Origin: Erinaceus europaeus
Lineage: Eukaryota > Chordata > Mammalia > Eulipotyphla > Erinaceidae
Length of the DNA: 64,000 nucleotides
Direction of reading: 5' to 3'
Assembly (NCBI RefSeq): GCF_950295315.1
Contig: NC_080165.1
Coordinates: 10,908,093-10,972,092 of the forward strand
Position 1 is the stretch's first letter; each line of letters opens with the position of its first letter. The notes below the pieces were generated by a model that had not been told where the DNA came from, did no database searches, and was given only the letters and a program-made list of their open reading frames with translations. Below, piece by piece: positions 11,023 to 20,375 of this stretch. Position numbers and translations under genes: made by a program.

Positions 11023-11245
11023 AGGGTTGGGTGGTGGTTCACCCAGTGTCTCTACCATGTGCCAGAGCCCGGGTTCTAGTCCCTGATTCCCACCTGGGGA
11101 CGGGGTGGGGGATTTCATAAGCAATGGAGCAATACTGCAAGTGTCTCCTCTCTCTCTCTCTCCCTGCATATATATTTATCTCCACTGGGAATGGAGTCAT
11201 GCAGACACCCAGCCCCACTGACAAACCTGGTAGCAAAGAAAAAGA
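11023..11245 (+). mobile_element. Extended tRNA-derived SINE, diverged
   Basis: GGTTGGGTGGTGGTTCACCC, CGGGTTCTAGTCCCTGATTC, AATGGAGCAATACTGCAAGTG and a 3' segment GGGAATGGAGTCATGCAG ... GACAAACCTGGTAGC resemble the copy at 5750. Confidence 0.75.
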
Positions 11246-11254
11246 AGCCAACTT

Positions 11255-11393
11255 GGCGAGGTCCAGTAGCTAGAGCAGTGGACCTACAAGCATAAGCATG
11301 AGATCCTGCATCCAGTCCCTGGCATTATAGGTGCCAGAGTGATGCTCTGGTTCTCTCTTTCCTCCACTCCCCTCCCCTGTTAATTAATAAATG
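11255..11393 (+). mobile_element. D-type SINE
   Basis: GTCCAGTAGCTAGAGCAGTGG, CCAGTCCCTGGCATTATAG, GCCAGAGTGATGCTCTGG and the end GTTAATTAATAAATG show an older D-related copy. An A copy is joined directly to its end. Confidence 0.78.
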
Positions 11394-11675
11394 TGGTAGC
11401 GTAGCAGGTTAAGCGCAAGGACCAGCACAACCCTAACCCTAACCCGGTTCGAGCCCCTGGCTCCCCACCTGCAGGGGGGTCGCTTCACAGGCGGTGAAGC
11501 AGGTCTGCAGGTGTCTGTCTTTCTCTCCCCCTCTGTCTTCCCCTCCTCTCTCCATTTCTCTCTGTCCTATGCAACATCAATAACTACAACAACAACAAAA
11601 AAAAACACACCAAGGGAATAAAGAAATAAAAAAAACAAGGGCAACAAAAGGGAATAAATAAATATAAACAACAAG
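11394..11675 (+). mobile_element. A-type SINE carrying a telomere-like insert
   Basis: The head is shortened (GGTAGCGTAGCAGGTTAAGCG). Where the type reads GCGTAAGGATCCCGG this copy reads CACAACCCTAACCCTAACCCGG, so 11429-11445 is almost three CCCTAA units. The remainder is normal, with a CAACAACAACAA tail. Confidence 0.92.
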
Positions 11676-11941
11676 AACAACTTAGACTTACTCGCAAAGA
11701 CTCACTAGGTCTTGTCCAGACTGTGTGGGGAGAGTGGAATTCAGACCTCAGGTGAACAGTGCAGGGAGGAAGGAAGATGAAGAGGGAGCTGGGAGAGGGA
11801 AGAAGAATCAGAGAGCAGGAGGACAGGTCTCCTTAAATGCCCAAGGCATTTAAGTGGCAGCTGTGGGTAGCCAGGCACCTTGAGGTCACCCATCCAGACA
11901 ATGAGCTGCCTTCTCCTGTCACCCATCCAGAGAAGGACACT

Positions 11942-12095
11942 CTTCTTTTCTTGGAATCTGTCTATTAATGAGTAAGATAGGAGGAGAGAGAAAGAACCAG
12001 ACACATCACTCTGATACATGTGCTGCTGGGGATTGAACTCAGGACGTCATGCTTGAGAGTTCAGTGCTTTATCCACTGCACCATCTCCCGGACCA
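11942..12095 (-). mobile_element. D-type SINE
   Basis: Minus strand: GTGGTCCGGGAGATGGTGC, GGATAAAGCACTGAACTCTC, GAGTTCAATCCCCAGCAGC, CATGTATCAGAGTG, then TCTTTCTC/CTTACTCATTAATAGAC. Confidence 0.93.
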
Positions 12096-12129
12096 CTTCT
12101 TTTCTTTTTCTGCTTCTTATTTTTTTTTG

Positions 12130-12416
12130 CGCTTTTTTTTTTTTTGGGGGGGGGCATCAGGTTATAACTGGGGCTTGGTGCTGGCACTATGAATCCAGCA
12201 CCAGAGTAGTCTTTTTCCTCTTTTATTCTTTCCTTTTCTATTTTTGTTTTGATAAGACAGAGAGAAATTGAGAGAGGAAGGGGGAGATAGAGAAATAGAG
12301 ACCTGCAGACCCGTTTCACCGCTTGTCAAGTGTGTCACCCCTGCAAGTGGGGAGCAGGGGCTCGAAGCTACGTCCTTGCACATGGTAGTGTGTGCACTGA
12401 ATATGCCTCCCCCACC
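12130..12416 (-). mobile_element. Extended tRNA-derived SINE (A-ext/B variant)
   Basis: On the minus strand a degraded head is followed by GAGCCCCTGCTCCCC, GACAAGCGGTGAAACGGGTC, the CT block and a 3' extension ending near GCCCCAGTTATAACC. Its tail is represented by the T/G run at 12131-12153. Confidence 0.82.
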
Positions 12417-12436
12417 ATAAAAAAAAAAAAGAAGAA

Positions 12437-12604
12437 ATTGCTTTTTTCTTTTTAAGATCTTATCTATTAATGAGAAAGATAGGAGAGGGAGAGCAAGAGA
12501 GAAAGAACCAAACATCACTCTGGTACACGTGCTGCTGGGGAGTGAACTCAGGACCTCATGGTTAAGAGTCCAGTGCCTTAGCCACTGCACCACCTCCTGG
12601 ACCA
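12437..12604 (-). mobile_element. D-type SINE
   Basis: The minus strand reads GTGGTCCAGGAGGTGGTGC, GGCTAAGGCACTGGACTC, GAGTTCACTCCCCAGCAGC, GTGTACCAGAGTGATG, CTCATTAATAGATAAG. Confidence 0.93.
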
Positions 12605-12969
12605 CACACACACAAAAAGGAAATTCTATTGCAGTGTCTTGGGAGCCACCTCCTGAGAACAGCAGGCAGATGTGTGCTTTCCCTGGTTTACTTATAGATA
12701 CTGACAGGTGCGGTAAGACAGTGGTAGACATCTATGGCTCAGGGAATATCCCGTGGAGGGAGTCACACTCTGGCAGAGAGATGCTGAGCCCGCCGTCTCC
12801 GATGCTGCTGCGGCATCAGAATGGTGGGTGGCAGGGACTGTCTGAGGTCAAGCAGTGCTGACTTCGGGTACCTACGGGAAGAGCCACGCCACAAAGTTTT
12901 GCTGGGTGGAGCCTTCACAGGAACAAGTGAGGAGGTATTGGAAGTTGAGCTGTGAGGTTTTATTACTAT
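12605..12969. other. Unique sequence, no gene recognised
   Basis: No domain-bearing frame or RNA gene is seen. Confidence 0.35.
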
Positions 12970-13192
12970 CATTTTAAAATTATTTATTAGATAATAGGAC
13001 AGAGAGAAATTGAGAGGGAAGGGGGAGACGGAAAGAGAGAGAGGAAGAGACATCTGCAGTCCTCTTTCACTGCTCATGAAGCTTCCCTCCCCTGCCTTGA
13101 AAGTGGGGGGGCTGGAGGGAGGGGACTTGAACCCAGGTCCTTGTAAGCATGGTAACACATCTGCTCCTCAGGGTGCACCACTACCCAGCCCC
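12970..13192 (-). mobile_element. B-type SINE, subfamily variant copy 1
   Basis: It shares with the copy at 13806 a set of differences from ordinary B copies: TGAGGAGCAGATGTG in the head, an expanded CCAC/CCCC centre (CCCCCACTTTC), TCATGAGCAGTGAAAG and an end in ATTATCTAATAAATAA. Confidence 0.9.
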
Positions 13193-13352
13193 TGAGCCAC
13201 AGGAGTTTTAAAGTGCTTACATTTCAGCAGAGATTAGCTTAACCAGAGCAAAAGGGTTCCCTTCTCATTGCAAAAGACCACCCCTCACCAGCGACCTGAA
13301 ATGTGACCCATGAAGCGCGGGTCTGCAGGCCTTCAGAACCGAGCCAGTCGGC

Positions 13353-13354
<2 letters not shown>

Positions 13355-13395
<41 letters not shown>

Positions 13396-13400
13396 TGTGT
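13355..13400 (+). repeat. (GT)n microsatellite
   Basis: About 23 GT units with one AT interruption near 13389. Confidence 0.98.
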
Positions 13401-13593
13401 CCACCCTGCTCTCAAGCTCCATTACCAAAGAAGATGTGTTTTCTTTTTAACCTTCCATTTTAGGCCTGTTTCTTACCAAGCTCAACATTCTCCACTGCAA
13501 TCTGATTATGTAACAGTTGTTAATAACTTGGAAAGTCGAATCGGCTAAGAAGCACTGAGGAAGCAAGTCGAAGGTCTGAGAGTCCATAATACT

Positions 13594-13666
13594 GACACAC
13601 ACACACATACACACAACTGGAAGGTCTAGAGCCTATGATGCCGACAGATAGACAGACAGACAGACA

Positions 13667-13707
<41 letters not shown>
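13594..13707 (+). repeat. Compound CA / GACA microsatellite
   Basis: A short CA/CATA tract at 13594-13615 and (GACA)n at 13643-13668 run into (CA)n to 13707. The intervening 50 bp looks like a tandem copy of the sequence just before the first tract. Confidence 0.95.
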
Positions 13708-13709
<2 letters not shown>

Positions 13710-13805
13710 TCTTCCTTTCCCTGTCTCCACTAGAGCCCCTTGAATAAATACAAAGGGCAGGTTTGTTGGAAAGGGTGCTACTTAGTCAAGTGCTGACCAA
13801 TAATA

Positions 13806-14014
13806 AAATTAAAATTATTTATTAGATAATAGGACAGAGAGAAATTGAGAGGGAAGGGGGAGACGGAAAGGGAGAGAGGAAGAGACACCTGTAGTCCTCT
13901 TTCACTGCTCATGAAGCTTCCCCCCCCACCTTGAAAGTGGGGGGTTGGAAGGAGGGGGCTTGAACCCAGGTCCTTGTAAGCATGGTAACACATCTGCTCC
14001 TCAGGGTGCACCAC
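13806..14014 (-). mobile_element. B-type SINE, subfamily variant copy 2
   Basis: It is nearly the same text as the copy at 12970 in the same orientation, including the run of variant bases in the head. It stops just short of the CCAGCCCC start, where the sequence changes to unique text. Confidence 0.9.
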
Positions 14015-14084
14015 TATTTCACCCATGTGGGAGATGACAGTATCCCATCACTCAATCTAGCCACAAGTCTGGGTTTTTCTGTTT

Positions 14085-14350
14085 GTTTTGTTTTTGACTT
14101 CAGGGTTATCCCTGGGGGCCTGTCTACACTACAAATTCACTGCTCCTGGAGACCTTTTTTTTCTTCTTCTTTTTCCATTTTTGTTGTTGGTGTTGTTATT
14201 GTTGTTGGATAGGACAGAGAGAAATCGAGAGATGAGGAGAAGACAGATGGGGAAGAGAAAGATAAGACACCTGCAGACCTGCTTTGCTGCTTCTGAAGCG
14301 ACGTCCCTGCAGGTGGGGAGCCGAGGACAGGAGCTGGGATCCTTGTGCCC
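14085..14350 (-). mobile_element. A-ext SINE
   Basis: The 3' extension (minus-strand CAGGGATAACCCTGAAGTC), the CAACAA tail, CTATCC, the CT block and CTGCAGGGACGTCGCTTC are present. The tRNA head is eroded. Confidence 0.85.
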
Positions 14351-14514
14351 CACTTCCCCAGAGCCCTGGCCCCCTAGAGAAAGAGACCGGCTGGGAGTAT
14401 GGATGGACTTGTTAACACCCGTGTTCAGCAGGGAAGCAATTAACAAAAGTCAGACCTTCTACCTTCTGCACCACATAATGACCCTGGATCCATACTCCTA
14501 GAGGGATAAAGAAT
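14351..14514. other. Short unique stretch
   Basis: Nothing is recognised between the two SINEs. Confidence 0.35.
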
Positions 14515-14524
14515 AGGAAAGCTA

Positions 14525-14795
14525 GGAGTCGGGCGGTAGTGCAGTAGATTAAGCACACGTGGCACAAAGCGCAAGGACCGGCGTAAGGATCCCGGTTCGA
14601 GCCCCAGCTCCCCACCTGCAGGGGGGTTACTTCACAGGTGGTGAAGCAGGTCTGCAGGTGTCTGTCTATCTTTCTCCCCTCCTCTCTCTATTTCTCTCTG
14701 TCCTATCCAACAACGACAACATCAACAACAACAATAAAACAAGGGCAACAAAAGGGAAAATAATAAAAATTTAAAAATCACATTAAAAAAAAAAC
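14525..14795 (+). mobile_element. A-type SINE with 10-bp target-site duplication
   Basis: This is a full-length A copy with an intact GGATCCCGGTTCGAGCCCC and a CAACAACAA tail. AGGAAAGCTA flanks it at 14515-14524 and 14796-14805. It inserted at the edge of an L1-like 3' end. Confidence 0.96.
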
Positions 14796-14807
14796 AGGAA
14801 AGCTATC

Positions 14808-14911
14808 AAGGGAGGAGATTGACTATGGAGCTCTGGGGGTGGGCATTGTGTAGAAATGTACCCCTCTTATCCTGTAGTCTTGTCAATATTTCTATTTTAT
14901 AAATAAATAAG
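14808..14911 (+). mobile_element. Very short L1-type 3' end
   Basis: GGGGGTGGGCATTGTGTAG, TGTACCCCTCTTATCCTG, TCTTGTCAATATTTC and TTTTATAAATAAATAA match the 3'-terminal text that recurs at about 39985 and 50252. I interpret it as a severely 5'-truncated lineage-specific LINE-1. Confidence 0.65.
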
Positions 14912-15768
14912 TTGGGGGGGATGTCTAATCAACCCTTAAAGAAGTTTGCAATCCAACAAGCAGGTTCAATAAGCTGTTGAGAACATCCTATCAGACCATG
15001 TGGAATGCAACGTGATAAAAGCTCTCCGATCGCACAGAAAATGGCCGCTACCTACAGGCACACATGTGCATGTGGAACAAAGTACAACCTAGAGAGACAA
15101 CAGTTTAAACGGGGAGAATTATAAAGCACACAAGGCTGAGAGTACTGGCAGGAAGGAATTCAGCACACATCACAGGCCCTTCCTGGCCCTTGGAGCAGCA
15201 TGGCTCTTGTGTGGAGAGGCCTCTCTGAGGAGGCTGGTGGAGTGGCGTTCACAGCTAATCTCAAAGGTAGGGGAATTTCCTGCTAGAATTCTCTGGAGCT
15301 CTGTGTGCAGACAGACAACAGGAGAGGCCCTCTGTGTGTACATACACACAGACACACAAACACAGACAAACACTCACTCACTAGTCCTAGGGAGGGGCTC
15401 TCTACACCTCCACTCTGAGTGCAGAGAAGGATGCAGGGGTCCTGAGGCAGTTTCTGCCCTGGAGGCCTCATTCCCCTGGGTGTGACACATTCCTTCTCTT
15501 TAGGTGCCTCCATATGGGGGAAAAAAAAAAGTAAACACTCAAGCAGTGCTTTTGATCACGTTACAACTTAGCTGCAAAAAAAAAAAAAAAAAGATTCAAA
15601 TATACTAAAAAAGACCAGAACACTCGCTGAAAGCTGGTGTTTCTCTAAGGTTTTATACTTTTCACTAACTTGTGGGATTTTTCCCCTCCTATAAAGCTAT
15701 AAAGTGAAATGGTTTCTTTTCATCTTTCAGAAGACACACTATAGCCATTTGAAAAAACGAAGATCCAA
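14912..15768. other. Unique sequence, no gene recognised
   Basis: It includes A runs at 15521-15530 and 15577-15592 and a loose CACA-rich patch at 15343-15375. No exon is recognised. Confidence 0.4.
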
Positions 15769-15930
15769 GAGGGTCGGACGGTAGTGCAGTGAACTAAGCA
15801 CACGTGACACCAAGCATAAAGGCCAGCGTGGGGATCCCAGTTTGAGCCTCCAGCTCCCCACCTACAGTCTTTCTCTCCCCTCTCCATTTCTCTCTGTCCT
15901 ATCCACCCCCCAAAACAAACAAAAAACAAA
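15769..15930 (+). mobile_element. A-type SINE, internally deleted
   Basis: The head GGTCGGACGGTAGTGCAGTG and GGGATCCCAGTTTGAGCC are followed by CTCCCCACCTACAG. The sequence then jumps to the CT-rich block, so the GTCGCTTCACAGGCGGTGAAG segment is missing. Confidence 0.9.
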
Positions 15931-16065
15931 GACCTGAGGTCAGCTAGATTGCTTATTTTGAGAGAGTTCTTGCTTTGCCAAGCCAAGCATAAGACCCAGG
16001 TGAAGGCCTGGCCTCCTGTCTTTCCCTCGCTCTTTGAAAAAGTCAGTCTGGAGCCATTAACCACA

Positions 16066-16066
<1 letters not shown>

Positions 16067-16115
<49 letters not shown>

Positions 16116-16125
16116 CTCTCTCTCT
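16067..16125 (+). repeat. (CA)n(CT)n microsatellite
   Basis: About 23 CA units run directly into about 7 CT units. Confidence 0.98.
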
Positions 16126-16212
16126 AACAACTAGAAACCTGAAAACTCAAACATTTAAACATTTCTTTTTATTTTTCTTTCACATGATGTTCTAACCTTT
16201 ACGACATTAGGG

Positions 16213-16345
16213 TGGGCTGGAGAGATAGCATTCATGGTTACGCAAAGAGACTTTTTTGTCCGAGGCTGAAATGACCCATGTTCAATCCCTAGCACCACCA
16301 GAAGCAGAACTGAGCTCTGGTTAAAAGCCCTAAATCAATCAATAA
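16213..16345 (+). mobile_element. C-type SINE
   Basis: GCTGGAGAGATAGCATTCATG, CATGTTCAATCCCTAGCACC and CAGAACTGAGCTCTGG are recognisable. Confidence 0.85.
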
Positions 16346-16352
16346 CATTTTG

Positions 16353-16475
16353 TGATCTGGGAGGAAGCACCACAGATAAAAGTATTTGGCTCCCAAGCAG
16401 CAGGACTAGAATCTGATTCCCAGCAGCACTTTCTATATTCTCTCTCTTCTTGATACTTAAGTAAGTCTTAAAGAC
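16353..16475 (+). mobile_element. D-type SINE, old
   Basis: GATCTGGGAGGAAGCACCAC, AGTATTTGGCTCCCAAGCAG and CTGATTCCCAGCAGCAC show the D pattern with many changes. Confidence 0.62.
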
Positions 16476-16499
16476 AAACCAATAACAATCACAAGACAG

Positions 16500-16650
16500 T
16501 GGTCCAGAAGGTGGCACAGTGGATAAAGCATTGGACTCTCAACCAGGAGGTCCCAAGTTTGATTCCTGGCAGCACATGTACCAGGGTGATATCTGGCTCT
16601 CTCTCTCCTATCTTTCTCATGAATAAATAAATTCTTTAAAAAAAAAAAAA
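16500..16650 (+). mobile_element. D-type SINE with 12-bp target-site duplication
   Basis: GTCCAGAAGGTGGCACAGTGG, ATAAAGCATTGGACTCTC, GTTTGATTCCTGGCAGC and CATGTACCAGGGTG are intact, with AATAAATAAATTC and an A run at the end. ATCACAAGACAG flanks it at 16488-16499 and 16651-16662. Confidence 0.96.
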
Positions 16651-16950
16651 ATCACAAGACAGGAGGGTACTTGATAACTCTAGGCCTGCCCCCAAACAGA
16701 GCAGCTTTTTTCTTCTCATTGGGAAGTATTCACACTAGAGTCAATCTCTTAGGATATCCAAGAGAACAGAAGGAATGTGCTAGAAGAACATAGGTGTATT
16801 GATGAACAACACCAAAGCTCAAGAAACCCGTCTGGCTAGTAGCCTCCAGCAGGCTCCCTACAACCCTAGTTTTTTTAGCAAGTCAATTTTTTTTTTCATC
16901 AGACCCACCAGGTCAACATGTATATTTATTTTTGTTTTCACGTCTGTCAT

Positions 16951-16970
16951 GAGGGAGGGAGGGAGGGAGG

Positions 16971-17011
<41 letters not shown>
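16951..17011 (+). repeat. (GAGG)n(GA)n purine tract
   Basis: A 61-base all-purine tract changes from GGGA units to GA units. Confidence 0.97.
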
Positions 17012-17013
<2 letters not shown>

Positions 17014-17061
17014 GAGCTGTAAGTTGCTGGGAGTTTAATAACATGCTTTAAAGTCAGAAGT

Positions 17062-17183
17062 CCCATGGGGCCATGTGGTGGGGGCACCTGGTTAAGCACA
17101 CATTTACAGTGCTCGAGGACCCAGGTTCGAGCCCCCAGTCCCCACCTGCAGGTGGAAAGCTTTACAAGTGGTGAAGCGGGGCT

Positions 17184-17221
<38 letters not shown>

Positions 17222-17278
17222 CCCCATCCCTCTCATTTTTGACTGTCTCTATCCAACAAATAAATAAAGATTTTAAAA
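17062..17278 (+). mobile_element. B-type SINE with 12-bp target-site duplication
   Basis: AAAGTCAGAAGT occurs at 17050-17061 and 17279-17290. The CT-rich block has expanded to (CT)n at 17189-17217. Confidence 0.96.
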
Positions 17279-17290
17279 AAAGTCAGAAGT

Positions 17291-18265
17291 GCCCTTCACT
17301 ATGTCCAGAAAGGTTTGTGGCTGTTGATTCCTCCACACAGTCTATGTGTCAGTAGCAAGATGGTCTTCTCATGCCCCTGGGAGACCTTCTCTCACGAGCA
17401 TCACAGGCCTGCTCCCTGAAGCTCCTCTGAAGAAGTCTGAGGGCACAGGTATGTCGCGTCTCTGTGACTTTTTAATGCAGGTGTAAGGCCAGGACCACAA
17501 CCAGTCCACAAAGGTTAAAGTCCCTTCTCTGGGGACTCAGTCCTGGCCCCATTCTGGGGGGTGCTGGGGCACAGCTCACATGACTGCAAAAGTCCCTCAG
17601 ATAATAGCGGGCATTGTCCACTTTCCCCTTAAAGTTTGAAATCCTGGATGACACCAGCAGTCCAGTCCCTACTGTCCAATCCTCCAACAACCTTCAATCC
17701 ATTGATTGAAGCTTCTCCCATTCGGGTCTCAACTCACAAAACACCCCCCCACACACACACCCAAACACACACAAACACACGTTCCTTCTAGCTCCACCAT
17801 GCACTTGAGGAAAAGCCACTGAAATCCGTCCTGAAAGCAGACTGACAACACTGACGTTCTAAAGAGAAGATCAGGATGGAGCACAAAGGCAAAGCGTTTG
17901 AGCAGACGTTACACCAGGTCGTGCTCAGCCCAGCAACTGTCTGAGGTGTCTCTCTGGGGCACAGTGGGGACCACCACGTGTGGGAGCTGAAAGCCAGCCA
18001 GAGCCTCTTCACACAGGCCTCCGGTGCCACTGGGGTTCTCAGTGCCGTGATTCATGGGGGCCCAGAGCCAGGCAGCTGTTCAAGCGCATGCCTGGATGCT
18101 TCCCACTCCGTTGCCTCCAGTGCCCTGCCTTGCCTCGCCGGTTGTCCTTGAGGCTCCCAGTGGAGGTCACACAGTACCTCCCACCCTGCCTCCCACCCTG
18201 GGCAGGGCAGGGGTCCTTCACAGCCCTTTCACCCTCTCCCATCCCCATCCCCTGCATGCCCCCAC
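17291..18265. other. Unique sequence, no gene recognised
   Basis: It holds a CACA-rich patch (17744-17780). Frames on both strands near 17980-18465 overlap each other and run through a poly-A tract, which argues against coding. Confidence 0.45.
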
Positions 18266-18267
18266 CT

Positions 18268-18277
18268 AAAAAAAAGC

Positions 18278-18304
<27 letters not shown>
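18268..18304 (+). repeat. Poly-A tract
   Basis: An A run with one C/G interruption reaches a short GCAA repeat. No SINE body precedes it that I recognise. Confidence 0.9.
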
Positions 18305-18308
<4 letters not shown>

Positions 18309-19051
18309 CAAGCACAGAGATCTGCCTCTGGCTGCTAGGAAAGGAATGGTTTTTATTACTTTTCCATCTGCTGTGAGCATCTCATGTCCAGAGAGTTCCT
18401 CCTGGGTTCTTATATGCAACCAGGCACATTCCCCCTTGCGGGCGGAGCCATGGAATCCAACCTGAGAGAAGACTTTCCACCTTCTGTGAGGCAGTTAGTT
18501 GGGAGGTGTCGTTTCCATGGATACCCAGAGACCCAGTTTCAGAACTAATCATATTTTCAAAGTGAGCGATTTCTCTTAGCAAACACACATGTACATGCAG
18601 ATACGCAATTGTTATCTTAGCCTTAAAGCACAGGAGAGTCTGCACATGCAAGTGTAGCAGAAACTACTTCAGAAGTGCTTGAGAGAAAAGCATCTATGAG
18701 TGTAACTATTAGAACTTAGGTCACGCAGTGATTCAAACTTCAACAAATAAAATCAAAGATGCCAGAGAACTGTCTGTACAATTTAGTTGCCCTGCAGAGT
18801 TTTCAACCTGAGAATGTCCAAGAAAATGTCCACAAATACCTCAGAGTGGTTTTGCTGTATTTAACCATGGAGTGATAGCCATGGAGTGTCTCTCTGTAAA
18901 AAAGAGCTACGGAGAAAGATAACAACAGTGAATAATCTGAAAGGCAAAACAAACAAACAAACAAACAAAAAACCCCAAGAGGGTCAAGAACTTTTACTGA
19001 ACTTTTTCAAGGCAGGATGATTTCTTTTAGCCAAAAGAAGCCCCCTGAGCA
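18305..19051. other. Unique sequence, no gene recognised
   Basis: A CAAA repeat lies at about 18947-18969. No exon or RNA gene is recognised. Confidence 0.4.
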
Positions 19052-19205
19052 TGGTCCAGGAGGTAGTGCAGTGAATAAAGCATTGGACTCTCCAGCATGA
19101 GGTCCTGAGTTCAATCCCCAGTAGCACATGTACCTGAGTGATGTCTGGTTCTTTCTCTCTCCTCCTAAGTCTCTAATTAATAAATAGATTTTTTTTTAAA
19201 AAAAA
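19052..19205 (+). mobile_element. D-type SINE
   Basis: GGTCCAGGAGGTAGTGCAGTG, ATAAAGCATTGGACTCTCC, GAGTTCAATCCCCAGTAGC, CATGTACCTGAGTGATG and TAATTAATAAATAG are present. Imperfect flanking repeats AGCCCCCTGAGCA and GGCTCCCTGAACA probably represent the target site. Confidence 0.94.
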
Positions 19206-19601
19206 GGCTCCCTGAACACAGGCATGAACTTTGGAAGGATACTGAGAAAGATGAAGGCTAGCTCATAAAAGCATTTATCCAGTGACCATCAATGTTCCTT
19301 CCACCTCCAAATCCTATGGGTTTTAGAGTGAGAAGAAATAGGGTGGGGGGAGGCAGCCCTCTATTCTGCTTGTCATTTAATGGCTTAGAAAGAATGAGTT
19401 TAAACAGCAAAGTTTTCTGAGCCTTCCTGTAAGAATTCTGTCTCAGGGACCGTCTCCTAGCTATCTATTACTCTTCTGGTACCCACTAGTCTCCAGAGAA
19501 AGCACCTTTTTGAAGGCTTGCTTTTAAAAATATATGGCATTTGGTGTCATTTTTAGTTCAAAATAGGCAATAACAATTCACATTAAAAATACAGGGTACA
19601 G

Positions 19602-19752
19602 GGTTGGGAAGACAGCAATAATGGTTATGCAGGAAGCCTGAAGCTCTGAGGTCCCAGGTTTAAGCCCTGACACTATCATCATAAGCCAGAGCAGAGCTCT
19701 GGCCTTTCCTCTCTCCTTTCCTCCTTGCAAGAAAGAAAGAAAGAGAGAGAGG
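19602..19752 (+). mobile_element. C-type SINE with GAAA tail
   Basis: GAAGACAGCAATAATGGTTATG, CCAGGTTTAAGCCCTGACAC and CCAGAGCAGAGCTCTGG are present, ending in AAAGAAAGAAAGAGAG. Confidence 0.87.
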
Positions 19753-20339
19753 TATTAGGTTACAGTGATATTGACATGATTTGAATCTGTTAATGAAGCA
19801 TTCAAAATATCAAACTGGGCAAATACTATTTTCATGTATCTCTATGTGAACCCCACTGCAGGCTTTTTTTCCCCCCTTCCCCTCTAACACCTCATGTTAA
19901 CTCAAAAAGCAGCTGTCCAGCAGTGGAAGGGGCATGAAGGGAGGAACTCAGAAATTAATTTTCCACACAAGACTCCTGGGTGAAAATCAGGCTAAAGTTA
20001 TCTTCCAAACTTCCCCGTCTCCTAAGGCAGAGCACAGTGAATCAACGCATGATTAATCTAACCTTGGGGGGGGGGGGTGACTAAGGATCATTACAATGAA
20101 CAACTGTTACACAAGGTGCCTTTGGAAGCCAGTGTGATGTCTGTCCCTCCAGCCTGGGTCCTGCCCTGCACCGTGGGGCCTTGCTTTACTTTACCCGGAA
20201 GTTCTCCTGCCTTCAAGACTAGTATGGCTACACGGCTAGTCTGTTGGGAATCAACCCTTACACCTCTCCTTGCTCCTCTATCTCCTGAGGGCCCATCTCC
20301 ACCCCAGCCACCCACTCTGGTCTCTAATTTGCTGCCACA

Positions 20340-20340
<1 letters not shown>

Positions 20341-20374
<34 letters not shown>
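20341..20374 (+). repeat. (GGCA)n tetranucleotide repeat
   Basis: Eight tandem CAGG units stand in unique sequence. Confidence 0.97.

Positions 20375-20375
<1 letters not shown>

Noticed and set aside
11429..11445. True interstitial telomere or chromosome-fusion site
   Set aside because: Fewer than three units inside an identifiable SINE is too little for a fusion relic, so I report it only as an odd insertion.
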